Assembly: GCF_027579695.1 (NCBI RefSeq)
Contig: NC_083592.1
Span: forward strand, 36,090,714 to 36,154,713
DNA: 64,000 bases
Direction: 5' to 3'
From: Neoarius graeffei
Taxonomy: Eukaryota > Chordata > Actinopteri > Siluriformes > Ariidae
Made by a program: the position numbers and the translations under genes. Below are positions 1 through 11,000 of the stretch, piece by piece. Each line of letters begins with the position of its first letter. Positions within the stretch are counted from its first letter, which is position 1. The notes below the pieces were generated by a model that was not told the DNA's origin, did no database searches, and was given only the letters and a program-made list of their open reading frames with translations.

Positions 1-860
1 TGGAGTATATTTTAAAATCCCTTCTCAGAAAATTCTTCCAACATGAAATTATGGTCTATTTTATGATCAGAAAATAAGATACACACAAAAAATATGAATG
101 TATGGGCTGCAAAAATGAAGTGTGCATGAGCTTGGGCGTACTACAGTACCCACAATCCTACAGAAAGAAACACCAATCAGAGACATTGTTTCAGTCACGT
201 GGCAATAATATCCTTAGCTCTCGCTTCAGCGTGATTTATCATGTGGTACTTGTCAGGTGTGTCATGTTTAAGGGTGGGTGAGAGAAGTGGGCTAAAGGAT
301 GAACTCATGCACATCGTACAGAGCTGTGGTGAGTTTTACTGACAAGCAGAGGTTTAGAAACCAGCATTGAAACCTCTGATAAACCTGAACCAATACATTA
401 CATTAACTCAATTAAATTAATACAATATAAACCTGTGCAGAAACGTGAGAGAAACAGCATATTCCATGACCTACTTTGCCATGTCTTATTTATAGATGAC
501 TAAAATAGTGCAGCCATCATAAAACCCATAAGCACAGACTATAAGTTCTTGAACCTTTGCTCTTTTTTTCCCTTCATGGAATAATGGATTACAAATTCAT
601 GATTCATTGCGTGGCTATTTTTAGCACACAAGCGTGGAAATTACCTGCCTCAGGGACCAGCCTTGGTGCAAAGTGGGCGGTCCAATATGAGTTGGATGAC
701 ACCTCCCACAATTCACTGCGAGTATCATTGTTGCAACAGTAATCATAAATTATTTATATACCCCAGATGGATTTAAGAGCAGTACTCATTACTATAGTGA
801 TTTTAATCACTGATGTGAATGTTGTAATAATAATTAAACATTAATAATAATAATAATAGG
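1..860. other. Unassigned AT-rich intergenic DNA
   Basis: I see no gene, RNA or named repeat here. A short open frame at 557-742 has no recognisable motif. The right edge (about 835-860) is AAT-rich and runs into the hairpin repeat that follows. Confidence 0.5.
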
Positions 861-862
861 TA

Positions 863-987
863 ATCATATGAGGCCGAGTAAAATTAAGGATTAATTTCAC
901 GAGTGATTTCGAAGTTTTGAAAATTAAAAACTTTGAAATCACGAGTGAAATTGATCCTTAATTTTACAAGGAACCATACGATTACTT
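863..987. repeat. Long inverted repeat (hairpin)
   Basis: The left arm (GTAATCATATG...AAAATTAAGGATTAATTTCACGAGTGATTTC) is mirrored by the right arm (GAAATCACGAGTGAAATTGATCCTTAATTTTAC...CGATTAC) around a short AT loop near 922. It looks like the foldback end of a MITE. A Tc1 element begins 10 bp to its right. Confidence 0.75.
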
Positions 988-997
988 GTTTATAATA

Positions 998-2597
998 CAG
1001 TGGTGCTTGAAAGTTTGTGAACCCTTTAGAATTTTCTATATTTCTGCATAAATATGACCTAAAACATCATCAGATTTTCACACAAATCCTAAAAGTAGAT
1101 AAAGAGAACCCAGTTAAACAAATGAGACAAAAATATTACACTTGGTCATTTATTTATTGAGGAAAATTATCCAATATTACATATCTGTGCGTGGCAAAAG
1201 TATGTGAACCTCTAGGATTAGCAGTTAGTTTGAAGGTGAAATTAGAGTCAGGTGTTTTCAATCAATGGGATGACAATCAGGTGTGAGTGGGCACCCTGTT
1301 TTATGTAAAGAACAGGGATCTATCAAAGTCTGATCTTCACAACACATGTTTGTGGAAGTGTATCATGGCACGAACAAAAGAGATTCCTGAGGACCTCAGA
1401 AAAAGCGTTGTTGATGCTCATCAGGCTGGAAAAGGTTACAAAACCATCTCTAAAGAGTTTGGGCTCCACCAATCCACAGTCAAACAGATTGTGTACAAAT
1501 GGAGGAAATTCAAGACCCTCCCCAGGAGTGGTCGACCAACAAAGTTCATTCCAAGAGCAAGGCGTGCAATAGTCGGTGAGGTCACAAAGGACCCCAGGGT
1601 AACTTCTAAGCAACTGAAGGCCTCTCTCACATTGGCTAATGTTGATGTTCATGAGTCCACCATCAGGAGAACACTGAACAACAATGGTGTGCATGGCAGG
1701 GTTGCAAGGAGAAAGCCACTGCTCTCCAAAAAGAACATTGTTGCTCGTCTACAGTTTGCTAAAGATCACATGGACAAGCCAGAAGGCTATTAGGAAAATG
1801 TTTTGTGGACGGATGAGACCAAAATAGAACTTTTTGGTTTAAATGAGAAGCATTATGTTTGGAGAAAAGAAACACTGTATTCCAGCTTAAGAACCTTATC
1901 CCATCTGTGAAACATGGTGGTGGTAGTATCGTGGTTTGGGCCTGTTTTGCTGCATCTGGGCCAGGATGGCTTGCCATCATTGATGGAACAATGAATTCTG
2001 AATTATACCAGCGAATTCTAAAGGAAAATGTCAGGACATCTGTCCATGAATTGAATCTCAAGAGAAGGTGGGTCATGCAGCAAGACAATGACCCTAAGCA
2101 CACAAGTCATTCTACCAAAGAATGGTTAAAGAAGAATAAAGTTAATGTTTTGGAATGGCCAAGTCAAAGTCCTGACCTTAATCCAATGGAAATGTTGTGG
2201 AAGGACCTGAAGCGAGCAGTTCATGTAAGGAAACCCACCAACATCCCAGAGTTGAAGCTGTTCTGTACGGAGGAATGGACTAAAATTCCTCCAAGTCGGT
2301 GTGCAGGACTGATCAACAGTTACCGGAAACGTTTAGTTGCAGTTATTGCTGCACAAGGGGGTCACACCAGATACTGAAAGTAAAGGTTCACATACTTTTG
2401 CCACTCACAGACATGTAATATTGGATAATTTTCCTCAATAAATAAATGACCAAGTATAATATTTTTGTCTCATTTGTTTAACTGGGTTCTCTTTATCTAC
2501 TTTTAGGATTTGTGTGAAAATCTGATGATGTTTTAGGTCCTATTTATGCAGAAATATAGAAAATTCTAAAGGGTTCACAAACTTTCAAGCACCACTG
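998..2597 (+). mobile_element. Tc1 family A element, complete ends, copy 1
   Basis: The element is 1600 bp, from CAGTGGTGCTTGAAAGTTTG at the left to its inverse at the right, flanked by TA on both sides (996-997 and 2598-2599). Terminal repeats of about 210 bp enclose a transposase pseudogene. The same family recurs at 33554-35161 (inverted) and as a lone terminal repeat at 22003-24087. Confidence 0.95.
1365..2377 (+). pseudogene. Tc1 transposase, broken
   Basis: Translation from the ATG at 1365 (MARTKEIPEDL...) gives the paired-like HTH of Tc1 transposases, including a GRPT hinge. A stop at 1791-1793 and a frame change before about 1859 interrupt it. The second part carries the catalytic landmarks QQDNDPKHTS and PDLNPMEMLW, and ends GGHTRY at 2377. 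In this superfamily the enzyme cuts and pastes DNA between TA dinucleotides using a DDE triad. This copy cannot make a full protein, but its ends could still be mobilised by an active relative. An ATG at 1287 is in frame upstream, but 1365 matches the start used by the other copy. Confidence 0.93.
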
Positions 2598-2601
2598 TAT
2601 A

Positions 2602-3147
2602 TAGGGCCAAATTCATACTTCAGAAGCCATTCAAGTTCACAACATTTTGTCATTCACGTTTTCTGAACCAATCAGGGCGCAAGACTATCTTGCACATTTG
2701 AGTCAGTTTCTAAAGCGTCTTTCATCATGACACGGCGACACGGCACGAGGATTTTGAAAGTGGTTTTCCCCATTTTCTTTCCTCACTTCTGCATAAAACT
2801 GCGATAGCACCTTGTCTAACTCACAGCATTCATATGCCACTAGAGAGTCATTTATTTGTCTTTCTGCAGCCCATTTCTTAAACACGGAAAGCCAAAAACT
2901 CATACTTTTTTTGGTATTTTCATTTCCGCTTGTAGCTTTCAACTGGTTTATCATTTCTTCGTCAAATATAGTGAAACGCGGCATTGCTGAGGCAGCAGAG
3001 TCAGCCATTTTGTTGACAAAATTTGCTAATTTTTGTAACTGTAACCAAGCAACGAACTAGCCAATAGCATTTCAGAAATACGGCCGGTGTTAAGGAAAAA
3101 AGCCCTCCTTGATTGACCAATCAGAATTGAGTAATTTGGCCCTATGT
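2602..3147. repeat. Short TIR element carrying a recombinase fragment
   Basis: The block starts AGGGCCAAATT and ends AATTTGGCCCT, a terminal inverted repeat of about 12-14 bp, with TATATA/TATGTATA flanks. It encloses the Crypton-like exon remnant at 2766-3008. The right end abuts an AAT microsatellite and a SINE. Confidence 0.55.
2766..3008 (-). pseudogene. Crypton/KIAA1958-like recombinase N-terminal fragment
   Basis: The minus-strand frame from the ATG at 3008 reads MADSAASAMPRFTIFDEEMI, then ...NTKKSMSFWLSVFKKW..., then FYAEVRKENGE. This resembles the N-terminal SAM-like DNA-binding segment of the tyrosine-recombinase-derived proteins found in fish (KIAA1958/QRICH1/ZMYM relatives, thought to derive from Cryptons). 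Similarity stops after about residue 81, and the following 20 codons are unrelated. The catalytic R-H-R-Y region is absent, so no recombinase is encoded. It may be an exon captured inside a non-autonomous element, or the only surviving exon of a once complete Crypton. The family call rests on motif memory alone. Confidence 0.55.
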
Positions 3148-3163
3148 ATAATAATAATAATAA

Positions 3164-3537
3164 TCTCATCTCATTATCTCTAGCCGCTTTATCCTTCTAC
3201 AGGGTCGCAGGCAAGCTGGAGCCTATCCCAGCTGACTGTGGGCGAGAGGCGGGGTACACCCTGGACAAGTCGCCAGGTCATCACAGGTCTGACACATAGA
3301 CACAGACAACCATTCACACTCTCATTCACACCTACGGTCAATTTAGCGTCACCAGTTAACCTAACCTGCATGTCTTTGGACTGTGGGGGAAACCGGAGCA
3401 CCCGGAGGAAACCCACGCAGACACGGGGAGAACATGCAAACTCCACACAGAAAGGCCCTCGCCGGCCCCGGGGCTCGAACCCAGGACCTTCTTGCTGTGA
3501 GGCGACAGCGCTAACCACTACACCACCGTGCCACCCC
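3164..3537 (-). mobile_element. tRNA-headed fish SINE, full length
   Basis: Read on the minus strand it begins GGGTGGCACGGTGGTGTAGTGG (an A box like TRGYNNARNGG), has the B box GGTTCGAGCCC, a long conserved body (CCAAAGACATGCAGG, GACTTGTCCAGGGTGTACCC), and ends in a (GAGAT)n tail. The family is RNA polymerase III-derived and non-coding. Target duplications are hidden by flanking AAT repeats. Confidence 0.9.
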
Positions 3538-3935
3538 AATAATAATAATAATAATAATAATAATGAGCAGCTAAGAGCCTTCACAGTCTTAGGGAAGTGT
3601 GTTGTCTTCAGTCTGAGTTGAGGCTTAGGTTTATAGTTATTCTTATTTTTCATATTGCATGAAGCTTTCTTGTTTAACTAAAAATTTCTGTGGGGAAGAA
3701 ACATCATGAATATAATTAATATTTTTGGTCTTAATTATAGTGGGATTGATAGATTTCTTTATGTAAATGAATGGTTTGAAGTGAATCTCATTTCAGTTTT
3801 TTATTATTACTTTGTCTATGTTTATATACCAAAGCAACTTTACAACATTTTGGATAGAAGTCTTTAATAAACAAGCTTGGGGGGGGCTTTTTTTGTTTGT
3901 TTGTTTGTTTTTTAATATGTGAACTTAACTAATGT

Positions 3936-4308
3936 GGGGGCGGCACGGTGGTGTAGTGATTAGCCCTGTTGCCTCACAGCAAGAAGGTCCGGGTTCGAAC
4001 CCAGCGGCTGACGGAGGCCTTTCTGTGTGGAGTTTGCATGTTCTCCCTGTGTCCGCGTGGGTTTCCTCTGGGTGCTCCGGTTTCCCCCACAGTCCAAAGA
4101 CATGCAGGTTAGGCTAATTGGTGGCTCTAAATTGACTGTAGGTGTGAATGTGAGTGTGAATGGTTGTCTGTGTCTATGTGTCAGCCCTGCGATGACCTGG
4201 CGACTTGTCCAGGGTGTACCCCGCCTCTCACCCATAGTCAGCTGGGATAGGCTCCAGCTTGCCTGCGACCCTGTACAGGATAAGTGGCTACAGATAATGG
4301 ATGGATGG
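3936..4308 (+). mobile_element. tRNA-headed SINE, GGAT-tailed subtype
   Basis: Same head and body as the other copies, but the tail is (GGAT)n rather than (GAGAT)n. The diagnostic body reads GGCTAATTGGTGGCTCTAAATTG instead of GGTTAACTGGTGACTCTAAATTG. This defines a second subfamily, also seen at 10082, 40017 and 48266. Confidence 0.9.
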
Positions 4309-5109
4309 AAATACACTATTTTACTTAAAGACATCATTCATTCTCTGGAGGTTTTGCTGGTCATCTCCAACCTTACATAGAAGTGCATAACACAAAGTTA
4401 ATGCTGGCTAAAGCACCTGTAAATAACCAGTGTTTGACTTCCTACCTGGTATTATACAGGACTTTACTGAGCAAAAATCTTAGGCACACACAAAGAACTG
4501 CTGTAGAGCAAACATAATGGCCTCAACTGTTCATAAAACTTTTCTTCAGATGTTTTTTTTTCTTTGTCCATTTGGTCAGCTGCAAACTTTCTTCAAACTT
4601 GAACTTGAAGGTGTTGATTTTGGAGCAGAAGCTTCTTTCTTGGACAGCAGCCTCACAGTCCATGGTGATGTAAAACTCTCCTGACTGTCAACAGTGTTCC
4701 AGCCACTTCCAGTTCATGACAGGCCTTTGCCTTGATGGTTCCTGGCCATCCAAAGCAATTTCCTCTCAGTTGAATGGGACAGTTTGGGTCCTTGAGACCT
4801 TAGTAAAGTGGCTACACTTCTCAATAACTTGTACTTACATTCAATTGTTTGAGCCGATGATCTTGGAATCTGCAGTTCTTTAGAAATGGCTTCATGAGAC
4901 ATTCCTGAGTAGTGTAATTCTATGATCCTTCTCCTAGATCTGCACTGAGCTCCTTGGACTGTTTCATTATAGACCCTTTTCAGTCACGTGACCTTCGTGA
5001 ACGCGACCGCCATTTTGGACATGTAGTGGACTTCGGCTCGAATCGGTTTGAATGTGAGGAAGGCGACAAACATAAAAGAAAAAGGAGCGAGATGCAGAAA
5101 ACTGTATTT

Positions 5110-5288
5110 ACTAGTTTACTGTAATTATGATCTGGCAGCTATTTACACCAGATCCAGTGTAAATAGCTGCCGGAGCCAACGTCCGAGCTTGCCGGAGCGC
5201 GCTCCGGAACCTCGGACGTTGGCTCCGGCAGCTATTTACACTGGATCCGGTGTAAATAGCTGCCAGATCATAATTACAGTAAACTAGA
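5110..5288. repeat. 179-bp near-perfect palindrome
   Basis: The outer arms start ACTAGTTTACTGTAATTATG and end with its inverse; the centre is near 5199. Each arm contains a smaller palindrome built on GGCAGCTATTTACAC / GTGTAAATAGCTGCC around a GATCC core. I count only about three mismatches between the arms. Confidence 0.85.
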
Positions 5289-5490
5289 ATGGAATGTTAA
5301 CAGCAATGTAATGCCTTTTCTGGCTAATTTTATTCGTCTTACCTCCAACAAAGTGGTCACTACACAAGCGTTGGTATGCCGCTATCCATCGTCTCCGTCG
5401 GTCAGCATCTACCGGGATCCGATAAAATGATAACCCTTGCCTTGTTTGTTGATGGTTACTACATCCAGGTGCACAACAATATAGTGGCAT
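5284..5490 (-). pseudogene. THAP-type zinc finger remnant
   Basis: From the ATG at 5490 the minus strand reads MPLYCCAPGCSN..., then SFYRIPVDADRRRRWIAA, then LCSDHFVGGK. This is the C2CH pattern of a THAP DNA-binding domain: CxxxC near the start, the R-I-P segment, and CSDHF at the end. About a dozen residues expected between the tryptophan region and CSDHF are missing, so the domain is internally deleted. The frame then ends in the palindrome. THAP domains bind DNA in P-element and Kolobok transposases and in host regulators. Here it lies within a TIR element and is best read as a transposase relic. Confidence 0.75.
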
Positions 5491-6086
5491 GATGGAAGTC
5501 TTGCTGAAAATAAACACTTTCTTTGCTGCCGTTCCTCAATGTTGGCTGTGGTAAACTACTGGTAGTACATGTCCAAAATGGCGGCCGCGTTTGTCGTGAC
5601 GTCACGTGAAAAGGGTCCATACTGTGTGTTAGGCAATCCAATGCGTGCTGTCAAACAAACCCTTTTTATGTTGGCACAGAGAAGCTATCAGCTGTAGTAA
5701 GTCGTGATCACGAACAGGAAGTTTGACCAAAGACATTTTGGAACTTTCAGTACCACTGAATTAATAAACTGAGTGAGTGTATGGATATTTTTTTATCTTT
5801 TATGTATAATTCTGACTCTGTGTTGATTTCAGAAAACCCAAAATAATTAAAGCTTGTGGACCAAATTGTTTTTTTTTTAATTAAAAGATGTATGTTATAC
5901 AATCATTCTGACCCAGAAAAAGAACAGTTAAAAAAAATAAGTGAAAGGCCAATATTGCCATGACATTCATGTCTATGATGAGTGTATGCAAACTTCTGAC
6001 CTCAACTGTATGTAAAACCTCAAAAAAAAAAACCTTATATATACTTAAAGGTATATCATATTCTCATTTGTATCTGTATCCATAGA

Positions 6087-6280
6087 TCTCATCTCATCTC
6101 ATTATCTCTAGCCGCTTTATCCTGTTCTACAGGGTCGCAGGCAAGCTGGAGCCTATCCCAGCTGACTACGGGCGAAAGGCGGGGTACACCCTGGACAAGT
6201 CGCCAGGTCATCACAGGGCTGACACATAGACACAGACAACCATTCACACTCACATTCACACCTACGGTCAATTTAGAGTC
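6087..6280 (-). mobile_element. SINE, 5'-truncated
   Basis: Only the 3' half is present (tail at the left, ending at CAATTTAGAGTC on the right). The tRNA-like head is missing, as expected from incomplete reverse transcription. An AAT microsatellite follows at about 6287-6315. Confidence 0.9.
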
Positions 6281-6861
6281 TTGTGTAAATAATAATAATA
6301 ATAATAATAATAATACAGAGAAAAAGTCTCTGTAAAATGGGTGTTTATGTAAGACATTCTAAGATTCACAAACACTGAGGTAAGGTTAAGTGTTTAAAGA
6401 GGGAGGTCCCCTGAGCAAAGAAATCTTAACATTACTTTACAAATTATGGATAAATGTCCACAGATTTTAAGACTGATCACAGATTTCAATAAAAAGAACA
6501 AAAAAAAAAATCCCAGCCATCCCAAAGCTAACATATCAACTAACTGAAAAGAGGAAATAAAATTCATTTTAATTGTTGCATGAGTGCAGTATACAGTATA
6601 AGTTGATAGAAAATGTACAGCGTTTTATCTACAGAATATAAATATAATGAATCCATTTAAATTATAAGCAAGTATTATTGGGAAAACATCTGGAAATTCA
6701 ATTCTTAGAAAAATAATGTTCATAAAACTTTTTGATGTACAGTTTAGGGGAACCATATAATCATTCACAATATCACATAACATTCCATTGATACTGTGTC
6801 ATAGTAACACATTATCACAAGATTACATGACATTCCATTGATACTATCTGATCCTGACACT

Positions 6862-7150
6862 TATCTCTCAGGGTCACAGGGGAAGCTGGAGCCAATTCCA
6901 GCTGACTTTGGGCAAGAAGCGTAGTACACCCTGGGCAGGTTGCCAATCTATTGCAGGTCTAACACAGAGACGAACAACCATTCACACTCACATTCATACC
7001 TATGGGCAATTTAGAGTAGTGACTGTAGAAGGAAACCTCACAGGAGAACATGCAAACTATATACAGAAAGACCCAGGTCAGCCATAAGGTTCGAACTCAA
7101 CCATTGTGCAGTGAGGTGACAGTGCTAACCACTGCACAATTGTGCCACCT
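6862..7150 (-). mobile_element. SINE, old and degenerate
   Basis: The order of SINE blocks is recognisable (GGGTCACAGGGGAAGCTGGAGCC, later CAGTGAGGTGACAGTGCTAACC) with many substitutions and small deletions. It is clearly older than its neighbour at 7187. Confidence 0.8.
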
Positions 7151-7186
7151 TCACATGACGCCATCATGTAATCATATCATCATAAT

Positions 7187-7556
7187 CTCATCTCATCTCA
7201 TTATCTCTAGCCGCTTTATCCTGTTCTACAGGGTCGCAGGCAAGCTGGAGCCTATCCCAGCTGACTACGGGCGAAAGGCGGGGTACACCCTGGACAAGTC
7301 GCCAGGTCATCACAGGGCTGACACATAGACACAGACAACCATTCACACTCACATTCACACCTACGGTCAATTTAGAGTCACCAGTTAACCTAACCTGCAT
7401 GTCTTTGGACTGTGGGGGAAACCGGAGCACCCGGAGGAAACCCATGCGGACACGGGGAGAACATGCAAACTCCACACAGAAAGGCCCTCGTCGGCTCGAA
7501 CCCGGACCTTCTTGCTGTGAGGCAACAGCGCTAACCACTACACCACCGTGCCACCC
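7187..7556 (-). mobile_element. SINE, full length, with target duplication
   Basis: Flanked by an 11-bp direct repeat ATCATCATAAT (7176-7186 and 7557-7567). It sits about 65 bp downstream of the arrestin stop codon, so it is probably in or next to that gene's 3' untranslated region. Confidence 0.93.
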
Positions 7557-7622
7557 ATCATCATAATCATATAATATAATCAACCAATAAAGTGTCATTT
7601 GTCCAAGGTTAAGAGTTAATAG

Positions 7623-7796
7623 TTAATCAAAAGATAACGGGTTCAAGTCCGCTTGCTTGCTCATCCATGTTTCAAAGCCAATGTCCATTGGCTTTGCATT
7701 TGCTACATCTGCGTTTTCTTGGGTCACACTGATGGGAAGAATCACCACAGGCAGTTTAATTTCTGGATTGTTAGCAAATTTTATGTCCAGATAGAC
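7623..7796 (-). CDS. Arrestin gene exon 6 (terminal coding)
   Basis: It follows the acceptor TTTTTCAG|GT and encodes VYLDIKFANNPEIKLPVVIL onwards, 57 residues plus a TAA stop. It supplies the last strands of the C-terminal arrestin domain and a short non-conserved tail ending LNPLSFD. Confidence 0.92.
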   Translation of the reverse strand, partial: VYLDIKFANNPEIKLPVVILPISVTQENADVANAKPMDIGFETWMSKQADLNPLSFD

Positions 7797-7974
7797 CTGA
7801 AAGAGGAAACATGCACTGATCACATTGAGTGCTATTGAAGAGAGATTTCACTGTGTAAAGAAACTTCCCTGACTTCAGTGTATGTATGCTGTAGAGATTT
7901 CTGTTGCAAATAAGTAAGCTGTGCAATTTTAAATATACCCATTTTTACAACTGCACACCAAGTTCAATTGTTTA

Positions 7975-8011
<37 letters not shown>

Positions 8012-11000
8012 GCTTATGTTAGCTAAGACTCCAAGCTATATCTCTGACTTTGGATTTTGTAGGTAGCCCACCTTAAGTCTATACTCCACTTTGAGAACTT
8101 TGCAGTTGAGGATGGAAACACAGGTATCTGCTGGAATATTCAACACCTTGATCACACACTGCTTGGTTGATGGATCGATGGGGTCACCTTTTTCTTTCAG
8201 GAGCTCTTTGGTGCACACTTTTCTTTTCTTTGCGGCAAAGCAGCTCTGCTTCTGGTACAAGCTGAACTTAGGTTTGATTGTACGAGAGGAATTATTTACA
8301 ATGTCTACTTTCACTTTTATCTGCTCACCTGTAAATGAACAAAGTTTGTGTTAAAGGAGAACTGAAGTCATTTTTAAACTTGCTTTATTTCTTAATTAAC
8401 ATGTTATTCAATTACATTTTCGGTTTTAGTAACCTTATATCGTGACTCGTATTGGCAACTAATTGCAATTAAATATTATACTTATCGGCCTATTCGGTTT
8501 TTAGCCATGCTGAATTTAGTTCGTTTGGTCCACGGCGGGCGTCGCTTATTCGCGCGATCTTCACAAGACTTGTGCAAGACTTTGGAATGTGAAGTGTCAG
8601 TGGTGCCATTTTGAAAACCGTTTTCCAAATGAAATATTGCACAAAAACGAGTTTAAATAACGATTACTGCCTACTTTTTTCAAACTTTCCTGATTGCTAT
8701 CAAAACAAACAAAACTTCCGCTTGATTACATCAGCATTCGAAAGAGGGCGCGCACGTTTTTTGACAACGTTGGCAGATGTTGATCACTTTGATTTCCGCT
8801 GTACGTTTTACTTCCATCCTACGATGTCTCGCTCAGGTCTCAACGAATCTCGTTTACAGCCATTGTTTTAACTTATGGACTGATATATTACACAGCATAT
8901 TTCAAACACTCATAACTTGCTATAGCAGTGACAAAATAGCTGTCAGAAATGCATTCCTATATTTAATAAAATGAGATAAATAGAATTTTGATAATAAATT
9001 TGCCTTCAGTTCTCTAATTAGAAATAGAGAACGTTGTTGGGATACATAAAATAAATATTGGAATATTAATATCTATATATACTGTAAGTATGAATATAAC
9101 CAGTACTCGTTTGCATCTGTACTCATTTGTTGAATTAATATATTAATTCAGCAAATGAACACAGATGCAAATGATTACTGTCAGATATGCAGAAAACAGA
9201 CAGATGTAAAAGCAGAACGGAGTGTTTATTAAGAGCACACTGGTAAACAGATCCAAATCATGAGGCAAAAGGTAGTATAAAAAAAAACAGGCAAAGGTCA
9301 GGCGAGACACAAACAGATTATCAGAGGCAAAATCAAAAGGCATAATCCAAAATACAAAGACAAAAACCAGACTCAGCAGAGAAATAACAAAAGGCTTGAT
9401 AAAGTCAGATACAAGGAACTGAGCATGTACTTCACAGGTGCAGGGCGAGTGTTGTAGTCTGTGGCGGCCATATTTGAAGGCCGCTGTGAATTCTGGGAAG
9501 TGGAGTTTTGAGTGCAAGAAGGTACAAATGTGACAAGTACATCAATGAGCAAATCAAAAGCTGGGGCTGATATGAAAATGGAACTAATTACAGCAGAGCT
9601 TGAGAAAGTAGAAAGAGAACTCAGGCAGGAATGCAAGGCCTCAAAACACTAAGAGACCTGAACAATATCACCAATGATTTCCCAGAAAACAAATGTACAC
9701 TGTACTGGATTAAGGCCAACTGTAGCACTTAGGGCTGTATGACGAGAGTCCTATAGTCTTGAGACATTTTGTGTATTGACTTGGACTTGTCACAGATTTA
9801 TTGGCATTTGTAGTTGGTTTAGTCTCAGTCTTGGGCATTGGCCTCACGAAATATTGTCTTGGTTTGTCTGAGAGTTTGTAAAAGTAATTTTCATCTAGTC
9901 TTTTTTTGAGAAGTTTGTCAAGAAGTAATTCTTCCTTCTAGAAATAGCCTAATCATTGGTGCAATGCATAACTGAAGGCAACTCTTTGAAGTAAAAGTTT
10001 GGCCTCAAAAAGGGTTTAATTTTGTCAGCCTCGTCTATATCTTGACTTGGTCTTGATTACTATTGGACATGATCTTGATTTGGGGTGGCACGGTGGTGTA
10101 GTGGTTAGCCCTGTTGCCTCACAGCAAGAAGGTCCTGGGTTCGAGCCCAGTGGCCGGCGAGGGCCTTTCTGTGTGGAGTTTTGCATGTTCTCCCCGTGTC
10201 CACATGGGTTTCCTCCGGGTGCTCCAGTTTCCCCCACAGTCCAAAGACATGCAGGTTAGGCTAATTGGTGGCTCTAAATTGACCGTAGGTGTGGATGTGA
10301 GGGCATGTGAATGGTTGTTTGTCTCTGTGTCAGCCCTGTGATGACCTGGTGACTTGTCCAGGGTGTACCCCGCCTCTCGCCCATAGTCAGCTGGGATAGA
10401 CTCCAGCTTGCCTGTGACCCTGTAGAACAGGATAAGCGGCTATAAGTAATGGATGGATGGATGGATGGATGATCTTGATTTGGCCTCGACCCCCTTAATA
10501 CTTGATCATGGATAATCCTGGTTTTGGACTTGTCTTGGATTTGAAAAAAATAGGGGTCTTAACTATAGCCCTAGGAGTAGTGTATCTGTTCTGGATCTGC
10601 ATAATAAAACTAGCCCAAAGTCTTTTTACATGACGGCCCAATAATAGAACTGTGTTGGGTTTCTCCAAAGCCTCTTAACGCTAAGAGCGTCTTAACTAGG
10701 AGAGCAAGCATTCATTGTGTTGCTCGCTCGACCATTTAACAATGATCTTTGTGCTGCGATGCTTTTCAGAAACTCAAGCCTGATCTGTTTTTATAATCTG
10801 CATTTTTAACAACTTCGGACATAATGTGTACAATTGTACACATGAAGTTCCATAGCATGAAGTTCCATAGCATTTTTCCTTGTATCTGAAGGGGTTAATA
10901 TCTGGTCCAGGGGCATAGCTGGGGGGGGGGGTTCCTGGGGTGCCCGTGACCCCCCCTTTTTCGGACCATACATTTTTTCAATAGCCGCATAAGAATATTA

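Larger units (their letters stand above)
4972..5618. mobile_element. TIR element with a THAP exon, inside Tc1 relic
   Basis: Terminal inverted repeats of about 50 bp: GACCCTTTTCAGTCACGTGAC...CCATTTTGGACATGTA at the left and TACATGTCCAAAATGGCGG...GTCACGTGAAAAGGGTCC at the right. ATA follows the right end and precedes the left end, consistent with a short target duplication. Between the ends lie a 179-bp palindrome and a THAP zinc-finger remnant. Fish elements encoding THAP transposases include P-like and Kolobok types; I cannot choose between them. Confidence 0.75.
4480..6011 (-). pseudogene. Degenerate Tc1 relic split by a TIR element
   Basis: On the minus strand, 4971 down to about 4500 encodes a Tc1-type HTH (MSHEAISKELQIPRSSAQTI) and later decayed segments. 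The start region (ATGAAACAGTCCAAGGAG) ends exactly where the TIR element at 4972-5618 begins. The 5' terminal part resumes at 5619 and ends near 6010 with the Tc1-like terminus TTTGCATACACTCATC. No catalytic region is readable. Confidence 0.7.

Noticed and set aside
863-987. Hairpin as a microRNA precursor
   Set aside because: The arms are long, AT-rich and nearly perfect, unlike a miRNA stem, and the hairpin abuts transposon sequence.
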